Origin: Irpex lacteus
Lineage: Eukaryota > Basidiomycota > Agaricomycetes > Polyporales > Irpicaceae
Length of the DNA stretch: 64,000 nt
Direction: 5' to 3'
Assembly: GCA_001986395.2 (NCBI GenBank)
Contig: MQVO02000010.1
Span: forward strand, 496,001 to 560,000
How positions within the stretch are numbered: the first letter of the stretch is position 1; the number at the start of each line of letters is the position of its first letter. Below, in pieces: positions 20,781 to 30,000 of the stretch. Under the pieces are notes generated by a model. That model made no database searches. It saw only the letters and a program-made list of their open reading frames with translations, and had not been told where the DNA came from. The position numbers were made by a program, and so were the translations under genes.

Positions 20781-21749
20781 ATGCCTAACGACAACAACAT
20801 TGCCGACGTCACCTCCTCAGGTCCGAGCAAGATCCCTGTCCTCTCGGCGGGTGAGCTCACGATCGAGGTCTTCTTATTATGGAAGAATATGTGCGAGGAT
20901 TGTTTCGAAATCAAGGAGCTCGAGAAGAAAGACGATAAGAAGAAAATTATTCTCGCAATGACGGGGATTCAACACCTCCTGATGCGTAACTGGTACCAAG
21001 CCGATAAGGACCGCCTCAAGGGGCTGTCTTGGGACGACTTCACCGTCGAGTTCCGCGATCGTTGGCTACCTCCCAACTGGGAGATGAAGACTCGTAACCT
21101 CCTCGCTCGTACTCGACAGGCGCAGACTGACGCCTTCAAAGACTGGGTGGTGAAGGTCGAAACACTTAATGCAACTCTATTTGGTACAACATCACACAAG
21201 GACGACACTAATCTGCGCGCACACATCGAATCCGTTATGTGCGACAGGTTGGCCCAGCTGGCCGAGACCGCTGACGTGGCGAAGATCGTCTCGTACAAGG
21301 AATGGAAGGACAAGTTGTCGATCCTCGATAATGAACGTCTGTCCAACATGAATGAGATCCTTCGTCTATCGAGACTGGCCAACACTCGCACTACCTCCTC
21401 GTCTTCTTCCTCTGCACCTGCCTCTTCCTCCAACAAACGTTTCACTCGTGATCGCGAGTTTCCTCCCGTTCTCACTCAGGCCGAACGTACCTTATTGAGC
21501 AAATACGGAGGCTGTTTCAAATGCCGCAAGTTCTTCGCCGGCCATCGCCAGGCCGACTGCAACGACCCTCCTCCCGATCCTACGACTGTCCGAAGAAGTA
21601 CAGGGAAGCTTGGAAAGCGCTTCTCGACGATCATCTGGCGAGTGGCCGGATGCGGCCCAGCTCTTCACCCTATGCCTCACCCTGTTTTCTCATTCCAAAA
21701 AGCGACCCCACGGCCGCCCCGCGGTGGGTCAACGATTATCGGCTGCTAA
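20781..21749 (+). CDS. Element B Gag (runs out of frame after a deletion)
   Basis: Gag of the chromovirus. The ATG at 20781 has a good context (CACCATGCC) and starts MPNDNNIADV. An upstream open stretch from 20337 lacks an ATG of its own. The capsid-like region spans about 20850-21370 (IEVFLLWKNMCEDCF, WDDFTVEFRDRWLP, WEMKTRNLLARTRQ). A Ser-rich linker follows, then a zinc knuckle with CFKCRKFFAGHRQADC near 21515-21560. After about 21590 the frame no longer matches any retroelement protein and ends at 21749, because reverse transcriptase sequence begins in another frame. No protease D-S/T-G motif is present between knuckle and RT. Confidence 0.85.
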   Translation: MPNDNNIADVTSSGPSKIPVLSAGELTIEVFLLWKNMCEDCFEIKELEKKDDKKKIILAMTGIQHLLMRNWYQADKDRLKGLSWDDFTVEFRDRWLPPNWEMKTRNLLARTRQAQTDAFKDWVVKVETLNATLFGTTSHKDDTNLRAHIESVMCDRLAQLAETADVAKIVSYKEWKDKLSILDNERLSNMNEILRLSRLANTRTTSSSSSSAPASSSNKRFTRDREFPPVLTQAERTLLSKYGGCFKCRKFFAGHRQADCNDPPPDPTTVRRSTGKLGKRFSTIIWRVAGCGPALHPMPHPVFSFQKATPRPPRGGSTIIGC

Positions 21750-22987
21750 ACGACAACACCGTGCCGGACCGACACCCTTTACCCACCGTCGACGAGATTC
21801 TAAGCGACTGCGGGAAGGGTAAGATTTTTGGTAAAATGGACATGACAAACTCTTTCTTTCAGACGCGGGTGCATCCCGACGACGTTCAATACACAGCGGT
21901 AACCACCCCGTTTGGTCTGTACGAATGGCTGGTTATGCCCCAAGGGTGCAGGAATGCTCCTGCAACACATCAGCGTCGTATGGTAAACGCCTTACGCCCC
22001 CTCATTGGGAAAATCTGCCACGTGTACATCGATGACATTGTCATCTGGTCCCAGACCTTGGAGGAGCACCGCGCAAACGTTTGCGCAGTACTGGACGCGC
22101 TACGTGCTCATTCCTTATACGCTTCACCCAAAAAGACTCACCTCTTCGCTTTAGACATCGATTTTTTGGGTCACCACATATCCGCAAGGGGTATCGAGGC
22201 AGACCCGAAGAAATGCGATAAAGTGATGGAATGGCCCACACCTTCCTCCGCCAGTGACGTACGCTCATTTCTTGGGCTCGTACGTTACATGGATAAGTTT
22301 TTACCTCGTTTATCTGAGTATACTGCCATTCTCACTCCCTTGACCACCAAGGACGCAGAGAAGTCCTGGCCAGGCTGGACGGAGGCGCACCAGACGGCCT
22401 TCGATGCCGTCAAGCGACTCATTACGTCGCGTGAATGTCTCACGGTTATCGACCATAACAACATGGGGGACAACAAGATTTTCGTATGCACCGACGCCAG
22501 TGACTGGGCAACTGGTGCGATCTTGTTGTACGGACCGACTCGCGAGACGGCACGTCCCGTGGCATATGACTCGATGCAGATGTCCTCTGCAGAGCTCAAT
22601 TACCCCGTGCACGAGAAGGAACTCCTGGCGATTGTTCGCGCTCTCAAGAAATGGCGCCTCGATCTATTGGGTGTGCCATTTACTATTTATACCGATCATA
22701 AAACCCTTCAAAACTTTACTACTCAGCAGAATCTCTCGCGTCGACAAGCCCGATGGCAAGAGTTTCTGGGCCAATATGATCATACTATCATTTATATCCC
22801 GGGAGAAGACAACACAGCTGCAGATGCGCTATCTCGTCTACCTCCTAAATTCCTTGCTGACTTGCCTACTGTTGCCTCTACCTCCGTTCGTATCGCTGCG
22901 GACCCGTCGTGGCTCGTGAGGTCCGAGATGGTTACAAGTCCGACCCTTGGTGCAAAAAGCTACTCGAAAACCCGCCCATCTCGGTGA
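21521..22987 (+). CDS. Element B reverse transcriptase and RNase H
   Basis: From about 21600 this frame encodes the N-terminus of a Ty3 reverse transcriptase (SSPYASPCFLIPK, RWVNDYRLLN), then MDMTNSFFQ, LPQG-equivalent MPQGCRNAP, the catalytic YIDD box near 22030, and FLGLVRYMDKF. RNase H follows (VCTDASDWATGA, YTDHKTLQNF, DNTAADALSRLP). The first roughly 25 codons overlap gag and are probably not real. The frame leaves the family near 22905 and stops at 22987. Integrase continues in another frame, which fits loss of a single base. Confidence 0.88.
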   Translation: MPQVLRRPSPGRLQRPSSRSYDCPKKYREAWKALLDDHLASGRMRPSSSPYASPCFLIPKSDPTAAPRWVNDYRLLNDNTVPDRHPLPTVDEILSDCGKGKIFGKMDMTNSFFQTRVHPDDVQYTAVTTPFGLYEWLVMPQGCRNAPATHQRRMVNALRPLIGKICHVYIDDIVIWSQTLEEHRANVCAVLDALRAHSLYASPKKTHLFALDIDFLGHHISARGIEADPKKCDKVMEWPTPSSASDVRSFLGLVRYMDKFLPRLSEYTAILTPLTTKDAEKSWPGWTEAHQTAFDAVKRLITSRECLTVIDHNNMGDNKIFVCTDASDWATGAILLYGPTRETARPVAYDSMQMSSAELNYPVHEKELLAIVRALKKWRLDLLGVPFTIYTDHKTLQNFTTQQNLSRRQARWQEFLGQYDHTIIYIPGEDNTAADALSRLPPKFLADLPTVASTSVRIAADPSWLVRSEMVTSPTLGAKSYSKTRPSR

Positions 22988-24708
22988 AAACGGTGAATGG
23001 TCTCCTTTACTTGCATGACCGTTTGATTGTGCCCCGCATCACAGAAATCCGCGAGGCGTTGTTCCGCCTCGCACACGATTCCCTCGGCCATTTTGGTTTC
23101 GAGAAGGGCTACGAGACGCTGCGTGCCACTTACTATTGGCCACGCATGCGTACCGAACTCGAGACGATGTACATCCCATCTTGCGATGAGTGCCAACGCA
23201 ACAAGACCCGTACTGCAAAGCCCCCCGGTCCCCTACACCCCCTCTCCGTGCCCGCTGAGCGCGGTGACAGTGTGGCTATCGATTTCGTTGGCCCGCTTCC
23301 CCTCGATGACGGTTACGATTACCTCATGACGGTAACGTGCCGCCTCAACTCAGACATTCGTCTCATCCCCTGCTCCAAGTCTCTCACCGCAGAAAATGCC
23401 GCTGAACTCTTCTTCCAGCATTGGTACTGTGAGAACGGTCTCCCTTTAGAGATCGTTTCCGACCGCGACAAGTTATGGACGTCGAAATTTTGGACAGCAC
23501 TGCACCGTCTCACGGGTGTGAAGTTGAAGATGTCGACGTCCTACCATCCCGAGTCCGATGGTGCCAGCGAGCGTACGAACAAAACGGTGATTCAATCGCT
23601 GCGCTACCATGTCGAAAGAAACCAGAAAGGGTGGGCGAAGGCCCTACCTGCGGTACGTTTCTCGATTATGAACACTGTTAATGCAAGTACTGGGTTTGCC
23701 CCCTTCCAGCTCCTGCAGGGTCGTCGCCCTCGCCTCGTACCGCCGCTGTTCGATGCCGCGGTCAAGACCGTCGCTAAGGAATTCCCCAAGGAAGCTGCCC
23801 TTGCGCGCGATGTCATCCATCGAATTGACAAGGACATGCTGGAGGCGCAGGACGACTTAACGCTGGCAAAGCTGGAACAGGCTCTGCACGCCGATGAACA
23901 CCGCACTGCGGACCCTCCCTTGGCGGTGGGAGACGAAGTATTGCTGTCAACCATGCATCGCCGACGCGAGTATTTACAACGAGGTGACAAGCGGGTGGCG
24001 AAGTTCATGGTCCGCTACGATGGACCGTACAAAATCATTCGCGCACACCCCGAAGCCTCCGCCTACACCTTAAAACTCCCCGCATCACTCAAGATTTTCC
24101 CCACCTTCCACGTCTCGTTACTCAAACCCTACCGCCGCAACAACGGCGATTTGTTTCCCTCGCGCGAACATCCTCGGCCAGGGCCTATTGTCAATGCCGA
24201 CGGCCAGAAGGAGTGGTCGGTGGAGAAAGTCCTTGAGAAGAAGAAGTGGGGGAGGGGCGCTCGCTACCTCGTACGCTGGCAAGGTTACGGACAAGAGTCT
24301 GACTCGTGGCTAGCGGCGTCAGAGGTAGAAGATCTGGAGGTGTTTGATGACTGGTTAAAGGTAAACGATCCCGAGCGTTACGCACGGGATCAGGCAAAGG
24401 ACAAGGCTGAACGAGAGGCTGCGGAGGCAGCAGGTAAGTCCACGGTTGCCCATACTCTGGCAACGGAGGTGCTACAAGCCGCACCTCACCCTGTGGCGAC
24501 GCAAGCCGTCCCTGCCCCATGTGCGTGGCGCGACCGTTGGGCGTCCAATGACCCCGCACCTGGTGTGCTCGGTTCGGAGGCGTCACCTTGTGACCCTGCG
24601 CCTAGTGCGCTCGATTCGAAGGCACCGCTGGGCGGTCCTGCATGGTTTTCCGTGCCCGACAGAGTGAGAGGTTTCTTTAGAGGTTGGGAGAGTGTAACCC
24701 CACCGTAG
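22909..24708 (+). CDS. Element B integrase with C-terminal chromodomain
   Basis: Integrase of the chromovirus. The frame picks up at VRDGYKSDPWC, the usual start of the integrase N-terminal region. It shows the HHCC zinc domain (HDSLGHFGFEK...CDECQRNK), then the core with D in AIDFVGPLP, D in VSDRDKLW and E in SDGASERTNK. A GDEVLLS/RYDGPYKI segment follows, then a chromodomain (WSVEKVLEKKKW, YLVRWQGY, SDSWLA) near 24210-24330. The C-terminal tail is Ala/Pro-rich. Its stop codon (24706-24708) lies 16 bp inside the right LTR. It has no ATG at its start, since it is the tail of a broken gag-pol. Confidence 0.9.
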   Translation: MAREVRDGYKSDPWCKKLLENPPISVKTVNGLLYLHDRLIVPRITEIREALFRLAHDSLGHFGFEKGYETLRATYYWPRMRTELETMYIPSCDECQRNKTRTAKPPGPLHPLSVPAERGDSVAIDFVGPLPLDDGYDYLMTVTCRLNSDIRLIPCSKSLTAENAAELFFQHWYCENGLPLEIVSDRDKLWTSKFWTALHRLTGVKLKMSTSYHPESDGASERTNKTVIQSLRYHVERNQKGWAKALPAVRFSIMNTVNASTGFAPFQLLQGRRPRLVPPLFDAAVKTVAKEFPKEAALARDVIHRIDKDMLEAQDDLTLAKLEQALHADEHRTADPPLAVGDEVLLSTMHRRREYLQRGDKRVAKFMVRYDGPYKIIRAHPEASAYTLKLPASLKIFPTFHVSLLKPYRRNNGDLFPSREHPRPGPIVNADGQKEWSVEKVLEKKKWGRGARYLVRWQGYGQESDSWLAASEVEDLEVFDDWLKVNDPERYARDQAKDKAEREAAEAAGKSTVAHTLATEVLQAAPHPVATQAVPAPCAWRDRWASNDPAPGVLGSEASPCDPAPSALDSKAPLGGPAWFSVPDRVRGFFRGWESVTPP

Positions 24709-24928
24709 GGTTACCACGTGTTCGTATTCCTATTTGGGAAATAGTCCGTTTCACCGCGCGCCTCCTTCGTTGGTCTCCTCAGTCCTTTACTGAGGTCCCG
24801 ACGAAGGTACGCTTATTTTACTATTATTTACATGTATCAGTCCTTTACTGAGGTCCCGACGAAGCTATCTATCAGTGCTTGTTCCCGTTCTCTCCATTTG
24901 AGTGTTTCCGGCACCTCGCCGGCTTCCA
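24693..24928 (+). repeat. LTR B, right (236 bp)
   Basis: Identical by eye to 5723-5958. The purine-rich stretch AGAGGTTGGGAGAG directly before it is the likely polypurine tract. Followed by the target duplication TGCGA (24929-24933). Confidence 0.95.
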
Positions 24929-24933
24929 TGCGA

Positions 24934-25307
24934 TTAGTTGGTCTTCCAAGAAGCAGCAATCAGCCGCTCTCTCGAGCACTGAGGCTGAGTATATGGCTGC
25001 CGCTCATGCTGCTAAAGAGGCCATATGGTTACGTTCTTTCCTTATCGAAATTGGCCGCCTTACTCCCAACTACGCTGTCCCTCTCCTCATCGACAATCAG
25101 TCCGCTATTGCACTCATCAAGAATCCTGAGCACCACGAGCGCACCAAGCACATTGCAGTGCGTTATCATTTCACTCGGGACGTCTACGACGAAGGCAAGA
25201 TCATCCCGGAATACGTACCGACCGGAGATCAAGTTGCCGACGTAATGACCAAGGCTCTCGCACGGGTGAAGCACCATCGCTTCTTGTTGGGTCTGGGGCA
25301 GTTGTAA
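24934..25307 (+). CDS. Element A copia polyprotein, C-terminal 124 codons (RNase H)
   Basis: Continuation of the polyprotein that begins at 1714. Joined at 5722/24934 the codon becomes ATT and the frame reads on as ISWSSKKQQSAALSSTEAEY, the conserved copia RNase H segment. It continues with LLIDNQSAIALIKNP, HIAVRYHF and VADVMTKAL. The stop TAA is at 25305-25307, 22 bp before the right LTR. The PPT-like GAGTGGGCG lies between them. On its own this piece has no start codon. Confidence 0.93.
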
Positions 25308-25329
25308 GTCCACACCCGCTGAGTGGGCG

Positions 25330-25717
25330 TGTTGTAATTCGATTTCTCGACGTTCATCGGGCATGGACATTATTATTTCGTTTTGCGCGTGAGCGCTTCC
25401 TTTCTTATTCAGGCAATCGTCTTTGTGGCGTTCCTATACAGTTTTGCTTACCTAAGCGCGTCGCACATCGAGCGCCGCGCGTCGTGTCGACGACCTCAGT
25501 TCTCTCGCTATCGTTCGAGGTTCTGAGGTACGCCGTTTTATACTCTTTCATGCTTGTATACAATAGGACTCATGTAACGTAGTTTAGCTTCGCTTTCCGC
25601 GTACTTTACAGGTCCGTATACGTCAATTTATTAGTTCTCTCGCTATCGTTCGAGGTTCTGAGTTTAGCTTCGCTTTCCGCGTACTTTACAGACGGTGCCG
25701 CTCGTAACCCCACAAAA
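25330..25717 (+). repeat. LTR A, right (388 bp)
   Basis: Second copy of 1245-1632, no difference seen. Followed directly by TGGTT (25718-25722), the duplicated target. Confidence 0.95.
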
Positions 25718-25765
25718 TGGTTCTCGTGCTGTGCACTCCCTTTACTCACTGTATCGATTGGTTAG

Positions 25766-26398
25766 ACAAGGATCCAGTGTTGGACAAGCTTACAACGGTG
25801 TCCTTGGCTCTGTCCGGACAGGCTGGGGACTCACCTTCTCCATGGCAATCGGGTCTGGTCTGGAATAGACCGTTTTCTCCAGGAGATCCCGTCGACTACC
25901 CGAGCCTCACGTTCGTACTCGATACTGAGGCGCGTAACGCAGCGCCATTCACTTCGCACTTGGTTGCTTGTCGTGTAGCGTTTCATCTTGTCGGTGAACA
26001 AGTTTGCATGAACCTAGATGGCCTGGTTACATTACTCACGAGCCAATGCCCGCTGAGTCTTATCTCCTTTAACTTTGCGGACTATGAGCAACTCCAAAGC
26101 TGGATGAAATCTTATCCTTTGGCCATGACTAATCTTCTTGACAATACCAATGCAATATGCACCCTCATATGTGGAAAATCTGAGCCGTACTCCATGCCCG
26201 ATTCGGCTTTTCCAGAAATCCCCAGAGCCAATGGATCAGCGGGTTGGATTCGGATAGATCCTCTTACATTAGAGCCTATAGGTATAATCTGTTTTCCTCA
26301 CATAACTTAGTATTCTGGTGCTAATTCACTGAACAGGAACGATATGGGAAAACCTAGAAGACCTCATGTTCTGCCTGTATAGGGAGGCGCATGTTTGA
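25766..26398 (+). CDS. F-box protein, 3' part (exons 2 and 3)
   Basis: C-terminal half of the F-box gene begun at 250. Exon 2 (25766-26281) opens after the acceptor TTAG of the disrupted intron and starts DKDPVLDKLT in phase with exon 1. A 55-nt intron (26282-26336) follows, and exon 3 (26337-26398) encodes GTIWENLEDLMFCLYREAHV then TGA. This ending is typical of basidiomycete F-box proteins and supports the splice. Without the intron the frame would stop at 26308. Standing alone, this piece has no promoter except that of the neighbouring LTR A. Confidence 0.75.
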
Positions 26399-27034
26399 GT
26401 CGACACAGTCCTTACAACCCTACCTTTTCACCGTCCACCGCGGCTACACGGATGAAGGTATCGCCTGGTAATGAGATGTTTGGATGTTACATCACACGAC
26501 TACACCTGAAGTCATACCAACTATTTCAGCTATTTGTTACGCCGACTTATGTATAGCATTCATGTACTCTATTCTATAACCACACGCAGACAGTATCCCA
26601 CTTTCACATAGACACACTGTGTTTGGTTTCTCCCTACGAATACTAGTAGTGCAATATAGATGAGTATGTCACTGGCAGAACATTGCTGACCACTCGCCAT
26701 CAAAACGCATACAGGCGTACCTGGTGAAAAGGCGGAGGCACATATGCATCTATTGGCTCGAGCTCAGGCCTCACTAGGCCTGACTGACGGTCCGCTTTAG
26801 AGTCTGACCCATCTTTGAATTTTCATGGCCGGTAGCTCAAGTCCTTTCCGCGCTGTACTGTGTTATATTACCCTAGACTCGTGGTGGCCTTGTAATCCAT
26901 GTGGGTATCAAGGAGCATGCAAATTTATTCATTAAACTACGAAAACAAGGATACAGCAGTAAGATATCGACAACAAGATATGATGGAATAAAGATATGAG
27001 ATTCAACAAGATTGAACGAGATGCCAGCTACATT
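26399..27034. other. Intergenic, no gene seen
   Basis: 636 bp between the 3' ends of the F-box gene and of the oxygenase gene. No convincing coding sequence or repeat. A short + strand ORF at 26996 is antisense to the oxygenase last exon. Confidence 0.6.
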
Positions 27035-30000
27035 TCACGAATCATACTGTGTTGGACACAAAGTCAGTCTAATGCGTTTCTTTTTAGGAGTTCGAATTGG
27101 ACTTACAACAACGGTCAAAGACCCTGGCCACGAAGAAACCAAGCCTCTGCTATCAAGATAGAAGGGCGTACTGGTTCCCTGCTTGTCGATGGAGGCCCCA
27201 GCCAACCGTCCTGCAACACCCGGCGCACGTCGCAAGTTCCTTTTCTTGAAGATTGAGCGCAATAATTGTGGTGCAATCTCCTCGAGAGCCCACTTTCCGA
27301 GTTCATCGCTGAAGCCGGATGCTTGCAAGTAGAACTTGGAAGGCTCGCGTCGGGGATTGATGGTGGAAGGATCAGCAATAGCGACGGGCTGCAAGTGAAT
27401 GTCAGAACCTCCCCACGCAAAGCAACAGCTTAATTTTACTCACGTCTTGGCCAGCCTTCTCGAGACTCACGAAGACGATATCGTCGGCTGCCACAGAGAT
27501 ATCAGGCTCGTCTTTCGTAACGGGTATGGAGCTTGATGTATCAGCCTTGCGTAATATGAAAGGCACCGCAGGGCGTAATCCTGAGCAAGGATGAGCAAGT
27601 GCATAAGATACAACCGCAGGAGAAGCTTACTCTGTGCCTCCAATACATAGCCAAGCAGAAGTTTCTTGGCTTCGGGATCATGACTCGGCTTGTTCGTGAG
27701 GCTGACAATCTCAGCACGCTCTGTTTGCCTGGCACCGTCGAGATAAAAGTCCACTACTTGTGCAACCACCTTGGCGAGTGGCAAGGCAACATCAATGGCT
27801 ACACGCAGTAAAGTAGGGGCGACGTCTTTCGAGGAAATGCCACGGTTAAGTGCCGATATGACCTTGGTGTAGTACGTCTTGTTTCCGTCATTGAAGACTA
27901 AGTCGGAAACAAACGCGGACACACGTCGCTGTAGGTTGAATCAGGAAACGATTCTTGAACAACAAAACCTGCTTAGAGAACTCACCAAAGATCCGAAGCG
28001 AGGGGTGTCCTTAGCCTTCTCATCAATCAAAGTACGCAGCTCGTAAACGATGTTCTGCGCCGTTTGGTGTCTCTTGAAGCCGCCTTCGGGCTTTTCGACT
28101 GTGTAAGTATCAGCAAACAGCACTGACAACTTGTCGTAGATTTCTTGAGGCGTGAAAGGATTGCGTGGAGTATCCTTTGTCTTCAATGGAAGACCAGTCT
28201 GGCGGAAAATAGAAAGTTAACATTGAGCACGAGGGACGTGACATGGCATATCCGACGAATAAGACTCACCAGATAGTTGGAGACCCAGCGGATAGCGACC
28301 AAATTGATAACGTTCTGAACAATGTCCACTCGGGTACCGGGTATGCCGTTGAATTGATACGACTTCTCCTCAATTAACTCGTCGGCCCATCTCTGGAAGT
28401 CCCGAAGGGAATCTTCCTTGACAGGCGTGGAAAGTAAGGTCTCTCGAACTAAGCTTCTAGCTTTGCTATCCCTGATTGAATGAAACCACATCAGTCTTAA
28501 GATAGGGTTCGTTCTCATGACCACTACTCACTCCCCGAGGGTCAATGCACCAGTGATCAGCTTGAACTTGGAGCTGTCAGCGAGAACGAAATCAACTCCT
28601 GCAGCAGTCTCGACGACCTTCGATGACGGCGTGGGTTTCGGTCTGTCGTAGGTGTACAACTTTTCAAGTTGAAGATTCTTCATGTTCTTCTTGTTCACCT
28701 CGGGCGTGAAGAATGGGAACAACGAGTAAACATTGTCAGCGGGATAATGCCGGGGCAAGTGGCGAAGCAATAGCCTGGGAAGGGCAGAGCCGAAGGAGCC
28801 GTTGTTTGGATCTCTTGAACAATCCTGGAAGCCCCAGCTAGTAAGGTTCGCCGCTAAGGAAAACACATGTTAGTAACGATATTGAGAAAACAATCAAGTA
28901 AAGTTTAACTACTCACGAGTATAATCAGTGGTGTAGAATCTATCACCGCGCACGAGCGCGACAGCATCTCCAAGAATAGCTCGCGTCATAGTGTAGCCAC
29001 AGCAAATACCGGATCCAGGTCCCAGAGGCATACAGTCCTCCGCCTGCAACCCGGGATACAACTCAAGATTGTCGATGTGGCCGTACAATTGACGCGCCGC
29101 GGCGGCGACCTCGGGGTTGGACGACCAATCCTCGAATTTCTCGAATTTCTTCAAACCAAGGTAGGCTCGGAACTCGTTCATCGTGCATACGCCCCAAGAA
29201 CGTGCTTGGAGAATGCTCATGACCTCGACAATTTTGAGAATGGAGGGAGTACCCTGGGCGCGGTATGAGGCTGCAGGGCTGTCTGTGGCATCTTGGAGAA
29301 CACGGGCGATGTCGTCATCGCTGAACGCACCGTCGGGACCACGTTTAAGGCTAGAAGGCGACATGGCCATTAGCTCGTCCTTGAATGTGGTGGATGCAGA
29401 CAAACGTACCCGCCAAATATTCTCGTCTTCGGGTTGGGGTCAACCAGCTCGGTCCACGCTTTGACGACACCAGGTCCAAAGTCCGCCATCGTGAGCTCCT
29501 CAAACGGCTTCGAGGTCCCGAAAACCTTGCTAAACAGGTTTTCTGTCCATGTGATGTCTTTCTGGGCGGTGACTGCGTGCCACTGTAATGCAGATATCAG
29601 ATCATTATGATGAGAGTATCTCGCCCACGAAGTGAACGTACACGATACAATAAGTTGAATTCCACGGAAACGTGATTGCCCTCCCCGCGCCCGAGGAAAT
29701 CACCGTCCTCCGTCTTAATGGGCTGTAACACGGAGAGATCGTCAGTATTGAATCTATTACATTTGAAGTTGCAGAGAAACGTACGTCGAATGGATTCATG
29801 CTCCAGCCACTTCCGTCCCTGGCGAGACCAAGGAAGCCGGCAACGTAATCGCCAAAAATCATCGCCATGAAGTGTCCGCAGCTGAGAGAATGCAAGAATC
29901 TGGTTACCATCCGCGCCCAAATAATGTATCAGTCAACTCACTTGATGAGTCGTGCGGTCTGGAAGATCTCTTCGTCTTGCTGTGCACGCTTCCTCTCGTC

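Larger units (their letters stand above)
5723..24928 (+). mobile_element. Element B: defective Ty3/gypsy chromovirus inside element A
   Basis: Bounded by two 236-bp LTRs (5723-5958, 24693-24928), identical by eye, with target duplication TGCGA at 5718-5722 and 24929-24933. Pol order is reverse transcriptase, RNase H, integrase, chromodomain, as in Ty3 chromoviruses. The element carries element C (6128-20336) between its leader and gag. It lacks any protease coding sequence between the Gag zinc knuckle and reverse transcriptase, and a frameshift separates RNase H from integrase. Net length without C is about 5.0 kb. The identical LTRs together with these lesions suggest it was mobilised in trans by an intact relative; that is inference. 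Confidence 0.94.
1245..25717 (+). mobile_element. Element A: Ty1/copia LTR retrotransposon in an F-box gene intron
   Basis: This is a complete copia-type element bounded by two 388-bp LTRs (1245-1632 and 25330-25717) that look identical by eye. It is flanked by the 5-bp target duplication TGGTT (1240-1244 and 25718-25722). Domain order is Gag, zinc knuckle, protease, integrase, reverse transcriptase, RNase H, the diagnostic copia order. The polyprotein is one open frame of 1460 codons once element B (5723-24928) and its target duplication are removed, so A was probably competent before B landed. It lies in the same orientation as the host gene. Net length without B and its extra target copy is about 5.3 kb. 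Confidence 0.95.
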
